Of a DNA stretch of 64,000 bases, positions 25,420 through 37,900 are shown one piece after another. The position numbers and the translations under genes are program-made. The notes beneath the pieces are model-generated. The model searched no databases. It was not told the origin of the DNA and worked only from the letters and a program-made list of their open reading frames with translations. The stretch covers positions 40,583,502-40,647,501 of the forward strand of contig OX457031.1 in assembly GCA_949752745.1 (NCBI GenBank). Direction: 5' to 3'. This DNA comes from Protula sp. h YS-2021 (taxonomy: Eukaryota; Annelida; Polychaeta; Sabellida; Serpulidae). The stretch's first letter is position 1. Each line of letters begins with the position of its first letter.

Positions 25420-28400
25420 GAGACAGGCAACCAGCCCGAGGGTCTGATGACCAGCCTGAAGGTTTATGTGGTCAATCTTCGCGCATGAGGACCAGTTTGA
25501 AAGCCATTATGTTAAGACAGATACAGAAGAAAAAATTTAAAATAAAATGCAGCCATGAAAACACACGGCAAGGCGTTGTGGCAGGCCACGAAAATAGATT
25601 AGCGTTCAAGCAAATTACAGACAAAGGCTGTGAGATCTTTTCATTTCAATCTTGAAATGTGCTTTCTTCTGTTTGATACACTTGCTTGAACACGAAAAAA
25701 ACAAATAGCTAAACAGCACCAAAAAAAATCAATGGCATATTGGAACTTTTTTAATTAAATTAAACCAAAGTATACCTCTACCTAATTCATTGTGATATTA
25801 TTACGCGTGTGTACTTTTTACTGCTTTCATTAGTTGTGCCACTTTTAAAGAGTAGTGTAGTTGCATTATTTTTCATTGCTGATCGAAAATGCCCATTCCC
25901 CCGAAAACGATGACGTCAGTAAGAAGCAAAATAAAAACGGGCAGCTTGCATGCTTTACTGTAATAAAAAAAACGTTCTTTGAGCCTATTATTGTTGTTTG
26001 CAATGATGCAAATCCTGATAATACTAAAAAATATTTAGCGAAAGTGAGGTATTCAGAGATGACCTGCTGTCTTAGTGATGAAATCAGTTACTGGGTAAAT
26101 CAACGATTGCTACCTCAGTAATATATTCGAGGTCATTTATTGCTAAGAGACGCCTAATGTGACTAAATAAACAAATAAAAATTATGTCTATTTCTAACAT
26201 GTACAGTTTATATTAAACTCAAAGCAGTCAAATGTGGATGCGGAGAAGGAGAGGGGGGGGGGGGGGGGTTTAGACCCGTGTTCTGTGAATGAGGAGGGCG
26301 GGGGGGGGGGGGGCTAGATCCGTGTGCTGCAAGGTGAGGTACCCATCCTTGTTCAATCGTAGCACGATCCGTTTATTTTGTACAAAGGCTCTGCCATAAA
26401 TGTCACAGGGTGGAAGGCGTTGGTCCGAAGGGCGCGAGATGACGAAGTGGCGTGTTTTTGTCCATACGTTTACCTGCATTCTTACTGAAGCCATGACCGG
26501 GTCAGCTCTTGCAGGACCTTCGCACTTTTCAAACAATATTCGATATTCGAATTTGGGTATGTAAGTATTTTGTGATTTTCAGTCAGAGAAAAGAATGGTC
26601 ATAGCATTTTTCAATTATTTCCAGTCATCCCCCAAATAAATCCAGAGATGGTCTTTCCAGACTCGAGTGACAACCAAAGAGAATACGGGTCGCCGAACCA
26701 CTCAGATTTCGGGTATCCAACTGGGTCTCTGACAGGAATCTCAGTAACTCAAGCAGCACCAACTAAATATGAAAAAACATTATTTACATTGATCTAATTT
26801 TCTCCTTGTAGCCAAAGTGAAAAAAAAACCCACACAATTTACAAGTTAGTGTACTCTTTAAATTCACTTATTCCTTTGTTGTTGATAACATGTAAAATGA
26901 GAGAAGAGCTCCCAGGAATCGGCTGTTGCCGGGAGCACAGTTTTAGTTACTAGGGCGTATCCAGCTCTTTCCAACTCCACGTCCGTTAGCCTTCAAAGGG
27001 TTCAGCAAGAACCACGCCTGAATGGCTTCAAGATACTCTGTTATGGTGATTGCAACCAAGTGATACATCTGAATTTAGAATCCCTCCCCCCCCCCCCACA
27101 ATCCTTCCCCGAAAGTTCGCTTCAGATTTTTACGATCAGACATGCACTTATAGATCGTACTTTTCTGGCATCAATTACTGTCCGTTTGATTCGTCCACTG
27201 AATACATAGACACAATTTGTACCCAAAGAAACAGCGCCGGATAGAATTTATGAAAACGTATGTATACGTAATAACAAGTTTAAATACCTCAGACCTTCGA
27301 CTAAACTTAACCTCAATTAGGAACTGTGGTGTACACGAGTTTTCTGTACACAAGGGTTGTTCCTGTGCTGTGTCGGACTTGTTCTGGTGTAGTTTTTGAT
27401 ATTGAGTAGTATGCTCAAATATAAGTTGCATAAGTAAGCCCGGCCTGCGTTAGGTGCAACTTTTCATTGTCCACATATTCCTTATAAAAGATCATACACA
27501 GCGCCATTAGTTTTGCTAAAAATCGTGTTTATGCGCTCAATGAACTCGTCAAATTGACAGTAAAATACCTCTATATTAACAACTACATTAACAACATCTC
27601 AGTACTCGCTATTCTCTTTCCCATAACTCCGCAGTTCACAAATTGCTTCAGACTACAGGCGTTACAGCACTTACTGCCGACCTGCCACGACAGGTAAAAT
27701 CTCGGGTCAGACAGATAGGTTACCCTTACTTGCCCGATTGGACACGTAGCCTTTTAGCAGCGGAAGGCTGTTGCAGAGCCTTGGTGATCCTTTCGTGAAG
27801 AATAAAAGCTATTAAGCATAACGTTGCTGTAAATCATTTAAATTTAGATTCGAAATTGCGGAGGGGGGGGGGGGGAGGGGATGGCGGCTTCAGCTATGGA
27901 GGGGTTTGTAGGTCGTGCATGCAGATCTCTTAACCTGAGTGCTTCACTTATCACTTGTTGATAAAAGTTAACTTAAAGCCCTGAACTATCATCCCCTTCA
28001 AATCAATTGGTAACGAAATGGTTTCAATCCTTCGGCCTCGTTCCAGCATCATCTGCGTGGAATTAAAAACCGCTCCATGTTTTTATTTATTGATTTATTT
28101 ATGGAGGTAATAAAGTAATTTTGTTCCTTTCGTGTTGGGATGGTGTAGTTCTTGGAGATCTCGAACTTGGATCGAAAAGATCCAGAACCCAAGAGTAAAT
28201 GCATTCTGAGGCATCTGGGTTATACGGAAATCTTTTGCATGAAGTAAAGCCGTACTGTCACTTTAGTCCTTGAGGTTAAGATAGGACTTGGAGAGGGGGG
28301 AGCCATGCGAAAAGGGGTAAAGGAGGGGGGGGAGGGGGCAAGGAGACAACATATGCAAACGCACATAACTATAATGTCCAAAAAAGTTACGCCCCTCCCC

Positions 28401-30795
28401 CCCCCCCCCCCCCCCCCCCACACTGATTTTACGCATGGACTTTAGACTTTAGGGTTTTCGAGCATAGAAAGTAAAAAGCCTATAGGTAAGAAAGAGCAGG
28501 CATTGATAATTCTTTGGTTAGCCTCCTCGGAGACCAATAATGTGGTAGAGATTGGGAAGCATGGTTCAATATATACTGGGACCACCGGCGGCTGTAATGC
28601 TAACCGGGCGACAGAGTGACTCTGAGTTGCTTACGAACTCCACAGCTTGAAATCAGAAAGTTTGTTCCGAAACCAATCAAGAATACACTTTCACACCTTG
28701 CAATGTAAGAGTCTACGCTCAATATTGCATTACAATTTGTATTTCAACGAAAATCATAAGTTTAAAAATTATGCTTTACAGCATATGTCTATGGTGAAGA
28801 TAGGAAGGGGGAGGGGCTTAATTTTTTTGGACACTATTATAAACACATACTTAAATAAGAATTCTCAGGCAGAACAAAGAAGCAACAATATGTACATTTC
28901 TGCACAAATAACTGCGAGCTTCAACAAAAGGTCAATTACTGAAAATAATACCTGGGTCAGAAGTTTTGACAAATGAATCCACAGTATTTCTGGTACGATC
29001 TTGATATCACGGTGGGTATATTTTTGTTTGGTTGCTAAGTTATCTAATTTATATCTATTGTAATACGTCATAATCGATAAGCGACGTTTAGATAATATCA
29101 GCAGCGAGGCTAATGCTAAAGGTGGTATTTCGACAAGCGTGTATTGAGAAAAGGAATAGCGTTATTACATAAAACGTTTTTTACGATGTTGGTATGTACT
29201 TTCTCAACCGCTGTGAAAAAAACCAAACACAAAAAAATCGCGCAATGCAATGTTGAAGTATAGGGAGCAACGAGGTGCAGTTCTTCACTTTTCTCCCCGG
29301 TTTACGGGAGGGATGCGAATCTTCCCAGGGATGCGAACTGACAGTGAAGATGACGACGACACGTTTAGGATTCCAAAAATAACACCGAGTCCCGCCCTCC
29401 CTTTCTTTTAAGCCCAAAGAAAACCGTAGTGTATTTCTCTCAAGATCACACGATTTTTCCATTTTCTTTTGTGACGCTCAGTATTCCATGATCACGATAC
29501 ACACGGATACGAATGATGAACAAAAATCTTCACATGTTAAAATAAAACAGCGGATTTTGACTGGACGCTTCTCTGTTGAAATAAGGAGAAAGAAGTACAA
29601 TGTCCAGGAACATTATGACCAACCGAAACAACAGACTTGTTTAAGTAAAATTGAAATCGATTAATGTATCCGGTCGTTTAAAAGTTTTTTAAAACTGGGG
29701 CTCTTAAAAAAAATTGTCGTTCCCACTTTTCTCTAGCATTTCGAGAAACACCACAATAGTAGACCCTAAAGTAGAATCAGAAGATTCCACTTTGCACTAA
29801 CTTCCGTGGGCGGTTGTCCAACGTGAAATGACATCAGATGTAAGAGCTACGAAGTGAAAGTCTTAAAGGCTGGCCTCAAAGTTCTTTTAATCCTGTCCAT
29901 TTGGACATACCTGGACGAACATTAGACGGAGAAAATGCGCAAAGGTAACATTTCGAGAGGTTGCTTCATGGAGTTACGCACACACGGACACACGTACAGC
30001 CGTCAGATAAATTCCCCTTAAGAGATCGACCACTTTAGAAATGATTCAAATGCTTAAACAAAACATCCACTTTTTTTACATATTATTATCTTGATTTCGT
30101 TGAAGTGCGAATTGTTCGTATCAACGGCTCATTCTTTTACAATTATCTTTCGCTTACGGAAGAGAACGGAGATAGCCAGGAAATAGCATTGTATCGGCAT
30201 TGCAACAATTTTAACATCTACAGATACATTTTCCTACAAGGGCTTACCTTTGACAACCCAAATAAACATGGTTGGAAAGGAAACTCTTACTGTTGTGTGA
30301 AAATCGCGATTACACTTCTTCAAATTTCCAAACTTTTTTTTAACGAAATAATAGCTAACGGCCCCATCAATGTTTATCAAATTACCCAAAAAAAAGTTGA
30401 CATTATTGGCTAAATAGCACGAGTGATTGGCACAGCATGTGTAATAAAGTCAGTGAAAACATTACATGGAGCAGTTTCAGCAAAAATACACAATTTTTTT
30501 GCGCACACACAACAGCTGAAATGCACCCAAAAGTGAAAACGTTTAAGCGTTTTCTGATTTACTGATTTACTTGCCCTATTGAGTGATGTTTTGTACGTTA
30601 TTTCAGTTCTTGTCAATGCTCACTGGTTCCAATCTTTCCTAATTCATCCCATGAATCACAGAGTACACTATCGTTTGTATGTAAACTGGCGAAAACAAGA
30701 TACAAAATAGGTTATTTAGTCCTGGCGACCACACAAATATTCAATAAACTGTGGGAAATAAATATCTACTGCCCAATAATCAGCATGTCTAACCG
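25420..30795. other. 3' region and intergenic or YEATS2 terminal introns
   Basis: AATAAA-type signals occur downstream of the plus-strand stop (AAAATAAAATGC near 25540, AAATAAACAAATAAA near 26165). Four long poly-G/poly-C tracts lie here (26253-26268, 26300-26313, 27863-27875, 28397-28419). The YEATS2 reading frame is open and in phase at 31121, so its final exon or exons should lie in this interval on the minus strand. I could not identify them by eye. Confidence 0.5.
26270..26536 (-). other. Unassigned minus-strand open frame
   Basis: An 88-codon frame has a protein-like stretch (FVISRPSDQRLPPCDIYGRA, then VQNKRIVLRLNKDGYLTLQ) with mixed codon use, unlike nearby frames. A donor-like ATGCAG|GTAAAC lies inside it, and its 3' end runs into a poly-C tract, so the full frame cannot be one exon. 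It may be an exon of YEATS2's 3' end, part of another gene, or chance. I do not assign it. Confidence 0.15.
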
Positions 30796-30799
30796 AATG

Positions 30800-31122
30800 A
30801 AAATCATGCACTGCCTCATGATCAATTCGCACTACCTTATGACCACTAAGCACTGCTAAAGGCCACTATGCACTACCTGATGGTCACCACGCACAACTCC
30901 ATAACCACTACGCACTTACTCATGGTAACTACAAACCACTTCATTATCACCACGCACTACTTCATGATCTCTACGCACTGCTTCATGGACACTACGCACT
31001 ATTTCATGATTACTACGCACCACCCCATGATCACTACGTACGGCCTCGTGTCACTACGAACTACTTCATTCGCACTATCTCGTGATGACCACGCACTACA
31101 TTATGACCACCGTGCACTACCT
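30800..31122 (-). repeat. 21-bp minisatellite starting at a YEATS2 5' splice site
   Basis: On the minus strand the unit is about 21 bases, CATGAAGTAGTGCGTGGTGAT-like, repeated roughly fifteen times. The first unit contains the exon end and donor of the YEATS2 exon at 31121-31200 (GCTCATGAG|GTAGTGCACGG). Later units retain similar strings such as CATCAGGTAGTGCATAG near 30870. The array occupies the first 320 bases of the intron. Confidence 0.8.
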
Positions 31123-31923
31123 CATGAGCGCGCCTCTTTGCCACAGGCCACTGGTTCCACTGCTTCACGGATGGTGCACAGTACGGGTGTAAATTCCTGT
31201 CTGCAAAACAAAAACATCTACAAATTTAGTGGAATATTACGGAGAAAAAGAAACTAAGATAGTAACTACGGAAACCTTTAATTTGAGAAAGCTGCACTTG
31301 AAATTTGTAAAATTTGTATTGATTTTACCGTGCAAATTCTAGAATTAATTAACTGACATAAACTTAAAATAACCCAATTTATCTGAATTTCAAACAACTT
31401 GCACTTTGGCAAAAACTTGGGCAATTTCGATTCTGATAACTTCCAATTAACCTCGACCCATGGTCGCCGAAGATATCCACAAAAATAACTATGACACAGT
31501 AATTGAAAAAAGGGTAATAGTAAATAAACTCAAGAAGCCTTAAAGCAAAAAAACAGTGAGCTGAACTGAAAGTGAATAAATTTCGGTTGGACCGAATAGA
31601 GTTTATGGGATTTAAAGAAGGTTTACTCGTACATTTCCGTGTTTGATCCCAGAAAAAATGAAACTTTTCACTCCACAGAAAGTACTTCCACGTTATTAAG
31701 ACTGACAATAATTTCAATCAATTCTCGATACGGAGAATTTTACACCTCTCTTAAAACATGCTACGTTTACTCTTTTTCAGCTTTCAGAATTAAGCTGTCT
31801 GACCTTATATCACTTCGCCTATAATTCAGATTAAACAAGTGAATACCTGGATTTTCTTCGATGAGAGGAAAATATTTGATCACAGTGGCTAGCAAGTCAT
31901 CAAGGCTTGAAAAATCACTCAGT
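31121..31923 (-). CDS. YEATS2: YEATS2 C-terminal exons
   Basis: Exon 31923-31847 starts after AATTATTTAG and encodes [20 protein letters not shown]. It ends CCAG|GTATTC in phase 1. Exon 31200-31121 starts after TTTGTTTTGCAG, encodes [20 protein letters not shown], and ends GAG|GTAGTG in phase 0. Both junctions keep the frame from the giant exon. The WPVAKRRA motif resembles the C-terminal part of other YEATS2 proteins as I remember them. The following exon was not identified. Confidence 0.75.
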
Positions 31924-34900
31924 CTAAATAATTAAACAATAATACATATAATGAATAATAATGGAAATAAAACAAAACAAAAAAAAAAAAAAAAAGAAAA
32001 TAAACAAAAAGAAAATATACGCGTTACGTGTTTGAGTTCACATGAATTAGCAACTATTTTCACGTTCGAAATCGCTGAGATGCAGCGAACACTCGTACAT
32101 AAAGAGGTATAATTGAACAACATCCATTCGAAAAATGAACTTATTTAAAATATAAGATTATATGGCACTTTCTTTTTGTGTCTGTCTACATGTTATACTC
32201 ACTGATACGGTGGCAATCTAACTCGTTTCGGGGCTTGTTCTTCTTTCTGTCTATCCAATAATATTTTCCATATCGGTTTTTCGCCATCCGTTACTCCCTC
32301 ATTCATCCCAAGAACCCCTCTCTCTTTCTGTTCTTCAATCAAGCTCCAATACTGTTGCCAAACTGGTTTCTTCTTTGGAATGTTGATAATTTTTCGTTCG
32401 GGTTTAGGATCTAGTGTCATACAGGCTTCCGGTACTATCACTAAAGGCGGCGGTACTGTCGTGGCAACCGCCGGTACCGTCACATTTGACTCGTACATCA
32501 CTGATACCGAATCAACACCCACATTTTCTGACGACAAATCGTCATGGTTGGACTCTGTACCATTTACCCCTGTTTCTAGCTTTGTAGGAAAAGGATTTTG
32601 AATTTCATTCAAAACGCCAACTGTTTTCGACTGGTGTAGACCCGGAACGGAGCTAACTCCAGGCCCGTTTTGACTTTGAACAGACAGATTAGAAGACATT
32701 ATTTGATGAGCACCTATTTGACCCAGCACAGTCTGAAGCGCATTTCCCTTCTTCAGCGCCTCAATTTGAGCATCGCTTAAGCGAATTTGAATTGCGCCGG
32801 GCGTCAAGGGGCAATTTGGCAAATTAAAAGTTTGATTTGAACACACCAAGTTTTGAGCAATTCCCTTTTTGGGGCCTGCTGAGTCTGTTGCTGCATTTTG
32901 GGAATCAAACTTTTCATTCACAAGTCTTGTCTCAGACTTAACAGTATGTGAAACTTCTGCTGACGGCAAATTAGCTGAAACTTTGATTTTACTGAACACT
33001 GGAGAAGATTCGTCTTTTCTCATATACTGGTCTACCCCGCTTTGAGGTAGAGCGTTGCTGCTATTGAAGCCGTCTTCCCGACTGCTCACGACTAAATTCG
33101 GTGTCTTCAGCAAAGTGAAAACAGGTTCAGATCTCACTACGCTGGAAGGCTGTGTCTTCTTCACAGCACTTTGAAGATTACTCTTCTCAGGAATCAAGTT
33201 TCTCTTCAACAAACTTTCACCTTTTAAAACTGGCGTCATGTTGTTCAACTCAGAAGTGTGTAGTGCATTTACTACCTTCACGTTGCATGGCTTTGTCAAA
33301 CTGAAACTATCAGTGCATAATTTAGGCCAAGTTTTTCCCTTTTCAACAGAGATACCGCACACATTCGATATTGGCTTTTGTGCACTGACCATGTTTCCGG
33401 TCTTCTGATCCGGTGCTTTAACATTGCCGGTGGGTGAGATAGGAATTCCACAGCCTGTCACTTTCACATTTCGAGCCACGCCTGGTTTGAGCAGAGACTG
33501 GGGGTTCGAACCTAAAAGAGAGCTTATATTTGCATTTATGGGCTTCAGAAGCGACACCCCTGGTTTCTGTATTATCTTTCGCTTGAAGATCGGCTTCGTG
33601 GGCCTCAGACCAACAACCTCCTTTATATTGGCCTGGTTTGAGTCTTGCATTTTAAGACAATTTGTGGTATTTCCACAAGTAACAGTATCTGATTTTGAAA
33701 GGGCTGCATTTACTTGACTTAATAATTGCTGAGTTGGGAGTCGGTCTGAAAGACTCGATTTGGACGGGGTCCGGATGTGTACACTGGAATTTGCACTTTT
33801 CTTACTCCCCGGTAGCCGTAGCATAGTTAACTTTCCGAAATTTCCCATGTTTTCTTGTGATTTGATAGCCTTTGTAGTCAACCCATCGATACCCTGTGAC
33901 GTCACAACGGAAGACACAAGTGATTGTGACGTGGCACGCTTTGATTGCTGAAGCGATTTCACAACGATATGTTGAGGAACCAGAAGCGTTCTTCCCTGTT
34001 TATCTAGGCACTTTACAAACACGGGTTTCCCACTCACCGCTTCGGTTCGGTTATTTCGTTCCTCCTTATCGTCACTGCCGTCTTCGATTCTCTCCTGCTT
34101 GATGCTACTATTTTCTTGAATATTACAGTTAATCTCTTGACTAATATTTTCCTGAGCACTGCTTTCGTTTTCACCACTTTCTTGCTTAATACTCCTATCT
34201 ACCTGTTTCTCACTATCACACTCATATTGCTGACCAAATATCATGTCCTTCTTTGCGTAACAATGCAGGGATTCGTCCCGGGCTGAAATGCCCAGGCGAG
34301 TGTTTTCGCGGTCACTGCCCACGTCATTCGGTTGTCCACCAGCAGACTGCTTCTCTGTTCTGTACGACTGCGTTGTGTCCGAGGAATGGGTTGTCCCAAC
34401 AACACGCATGCCCGGACCACTATTGGTCACTGGTACGCTTTGATCATCCGATATGGCTTTATTTTGCACGATGTCCGAATTAGCGCCATTAATCTGTAGA
34501 TGCTTTGCTCGGGCGTTTTCTTGCCCGGCGGGTATTATCTCAGCTTGGTCTTCCATCAGGTTCGATTCTGAAAATGCCTCATTTAAGAAATGTTGCTCCA
34601 CTTCCTCCTTCAGATCAACGGAAAGTGGCTCGGATGGGCTTTGTTCTCCTGCCAATGTATTGGCCACTTTCTCAAAGGTCGAACTCGGGCTTGCTCGTTT
34701 GGTCACACTATTGTCTTCAACGCAGCGTGGTGTGTTGTCGGGGTAGGCAGCTGTGTTGTGACTGTGTTGTTTTGTGTTGCCCCGTGTCTCAACATCTTCT
34801 TCCAGCTCCACTTCAACAACCTGCGATAAAAATGTTTCAGTTAAACCCAGTCTTGGTTACACCCTGAAAGAATAATTAAAATGATTATCCAGTCCTCATA

Positions 34901-37900
34901 TCCCTAGAAAAAGTGAAATGATGATTATTGACTTATGAATGTATACACGATACTTCTACTTTGTAACTTGTTTCAAAAGCGAAATCATAAATTACATATT
35001 TTTAACAAAATGCAATATGTTGTACAATGAATGAATGTCGATCCAAAAATATATGAAAAAAATGCTACCGTTTCTGCACCCAGTGTTTGCAGCCCAGTGT
35101 ATGTCTTGTCCAACTGCAAAAAAAAAAAAATCAATAAATAATAATAATCTAGTCACATATAACTGCTACAATTTGGGATACACAAAAAGTAAAACGGGTG
35201 GTTTAAAAATTCACTTGTTATACTGAGACTATCATTATAAAATGCGCGGGATTACGAACAAGTGTATATTAGTTATCGTACGCCATGACTGTTGTTATAT
35301 CAGTTATTAGTACACTGATGGTAGTCACAGTTCCGGGGATCATCTTCACGGCACGCTTCACTGTCGTACCTTAAGATTGTGTATGATGTCTACTTTCTTG
35401 TTGCGTTTGTCCTTAAAGTGCAGCTGTACTCGTAGCGGAAATTCTCCCCAACCTCGCCGCGTTAAATGAAATGGATTTTCTCTGTGAGCAAAAACAACAT
35501 ATTTTTCAGGGTTGGATGAGAATCCATATTAATAAGAAAACATCCATTACGTCCGTCCTTTTTCAAGTACGCGCGTAATTTTACATGGCCTATCCCCAAG
35601 GTCGGCAGACAGCAGGTAACCAGAATAACAGCAGCATAATTTTGCATATAGTGTCTTCCGTACAAGGCCTTATGTGTTTATTAGAATATTATTATTTTCC
35701 CTGTATGTTACTTCTGAGCATGATTAAAGTACTCGCCAAATCTTGTTCCGGCTATCCAGAACAAAAACACAACCAAACAAAATGATTATGCAAATGAGCT
35801 GAACTCACGTGACTTGTACGAGATCATGTGGTCTGTAACTTGGATGCAGAAAGAACAGCACCTTTTCAACAATGTCATCAATGCCTGTAGGAACAGAATC
35901 CATAGTCAAAACTGCTTCATCCTCAACTCCTTCATTCGCTTATTCAATCGAAAAAACGTATTTTATAATTAGATTAAATGCGTATTTTTTTCTAAATACG
36001 TCAAATTCTAACTGTCGCAAAATTATAAGCATGTGCAGTTCCCAAATAAAGATGATGAAACAGTGCAATGACCGTTTACATCATGTACTCGACATTGTTA
36101 AGTGTGTTCTCAAAAGCTGTTCAAATAGCAAAATCTCATCAACACGTAGCTGTATCTCTATTCTCTATTTTTTCTTTGACACTGTGCAGCATACCTGGCT
36201 GGTCACGGGGTCCTCGGACGTACGCCATCCACTTATGTGACGCTGTCTCGGTATCCCCACGCGTTTCCAGGGGTAGGAACCTGACCATTGTGAAATACAC
36301 AACATGACAAACCGCCAGCAGCAATACAGCAATTAGTAGAGTTCGCAATTTTGCCGCAATTTTCGGTTCAGTGCTCGTCTTCTTTTGTTCGGTAGGGACT
36401 GGTGGAGACCCCCCCCCCCCCCAAGTTTTTTTTCAGACAAAAAGCCCTTTCGGGACCTCTACCCTCGATATATCTGCCCCTGTATACGCTCCATCCCACC
36501 TCCAACCAGCCAATTCCCAACCTGGCAATCCCCATTCATGTTCTCCGATGTGACATCCATTTTCATTTCGAGTTATTTTAAGAAAGCCCATCCAGTCTCT
36601 TGAACTGAATGTCACCTCAATGATTCGCCTTTATGCGGTGAATTGTCGATCATAGCCATAATGTAAAAGGAACAAAAAAATAAACGATCAAGAAACGATA
36701 CTTTTCACAAAGGTATGTTACTCAGTGAGGTAATGTTTAATCCCTGCTCGACAGAACACACACACTCAACCACACAATTACAGTTTTTATCTCCCCTATT
36801 CCACCCGCCACCCTTTCCTTTAATCCCAGTGTATGTTGAACCAAAAGAGCACACACGTGAATTTCAGGGATTCGCGAGGATACTTTGTATGAGTAATGTC
36901 TTGTGAAAAGCAACATGAAATGTTTTACTTCAAGCAAGGCATGATTGAGAACATATTAACAACAGCAAGGTGCGTGTTTTTTACTGAATATATGTCCTGC
37001 ATTTTTCTTGATAAAACTAGAATATGATAACAAATAACTGAAATACCAGAAGTTTCAGTTCTGGGCTCGATGTCTTCGAACACTTATTTTATATTTTTTG
37101 TATATTTTACCTTTACAAACGTGAGTTTTGATAGTGTTTCCTTTTCAGTTCAAAATGTTACCACAGGTAACGGCTAAATAGTACGCAGTCAGTCTTACTT
37201 TGACACGTTTCCAACGATGATTTTACGTTTGATTTTCGTTCGGGGTACCCGTGAACGCTTCACCGTGTGGTTTTCACCAGATGACTTCTTCAGTGATGGG
37301 GTAGGACTCTGGTCTTCTTGTTTATCAACCACATTTCGTTCTATTCTCTTAAAAAGACCAACAACGAAATTAATATGAGATCATCAAACACATTTATACA
37401 TTCTTACACACCAATCTTCCTTTCATTAAAAGACAATTATGCTGTTTCCACTGAAAAAGTCCGAAAACCAACGACTCACTGAACCAATAAAATAATAGGT
37501 CATCTCATTGCACTTACGTAATATTGCCATTCGAGGAACAAGTGACAAGTTTCATATGTGACAAGTATTTGTTCATAAGGTTGACACAATGGACAGTATA
37601 TATCTTTGACAAAATGCAAATGTGGTATTTTATAGAAGTACGACTTGTACAAGAGAGAAGAATGGGGGGTATAAGCTTCACGTAGGGAGCAGTGATATAC
37701 AGGTAGTACAAACACGCAACAGCTAAACAATGCACTTATATATTACAGAAATCGTCAAATATTGAGCTAATGTCATATTCTAGAACAGGCCAGCGCATAT
37801 CAATACAGGGCCTGTACAGCTACAAATACACGTACATTTGCAGACGGATTTCCATCACGTGACAATTCTTCTGCGTGCTGTGTGCAGCAGTCGCCATCTT

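Noticed and set aside
32199..34811. A single-exon 870-residue protein starting at 34811 and ending at 32199
   Set aside because: The codons upstream continue into an acceptor at 34820 that joins the YEATS domain, and a donor before the stop joins in phase to 31923. It is an internal exon.
37500..37735. Minus-strand frame with [16 protein letters not shown] ending at TAC|GTAAGT, as the missing YEATS2 exon
   Set aside because: The phase would fit, but the residues do not resemble the expected YEATS2 segment and no good acceptor is visible. Left unassigned.
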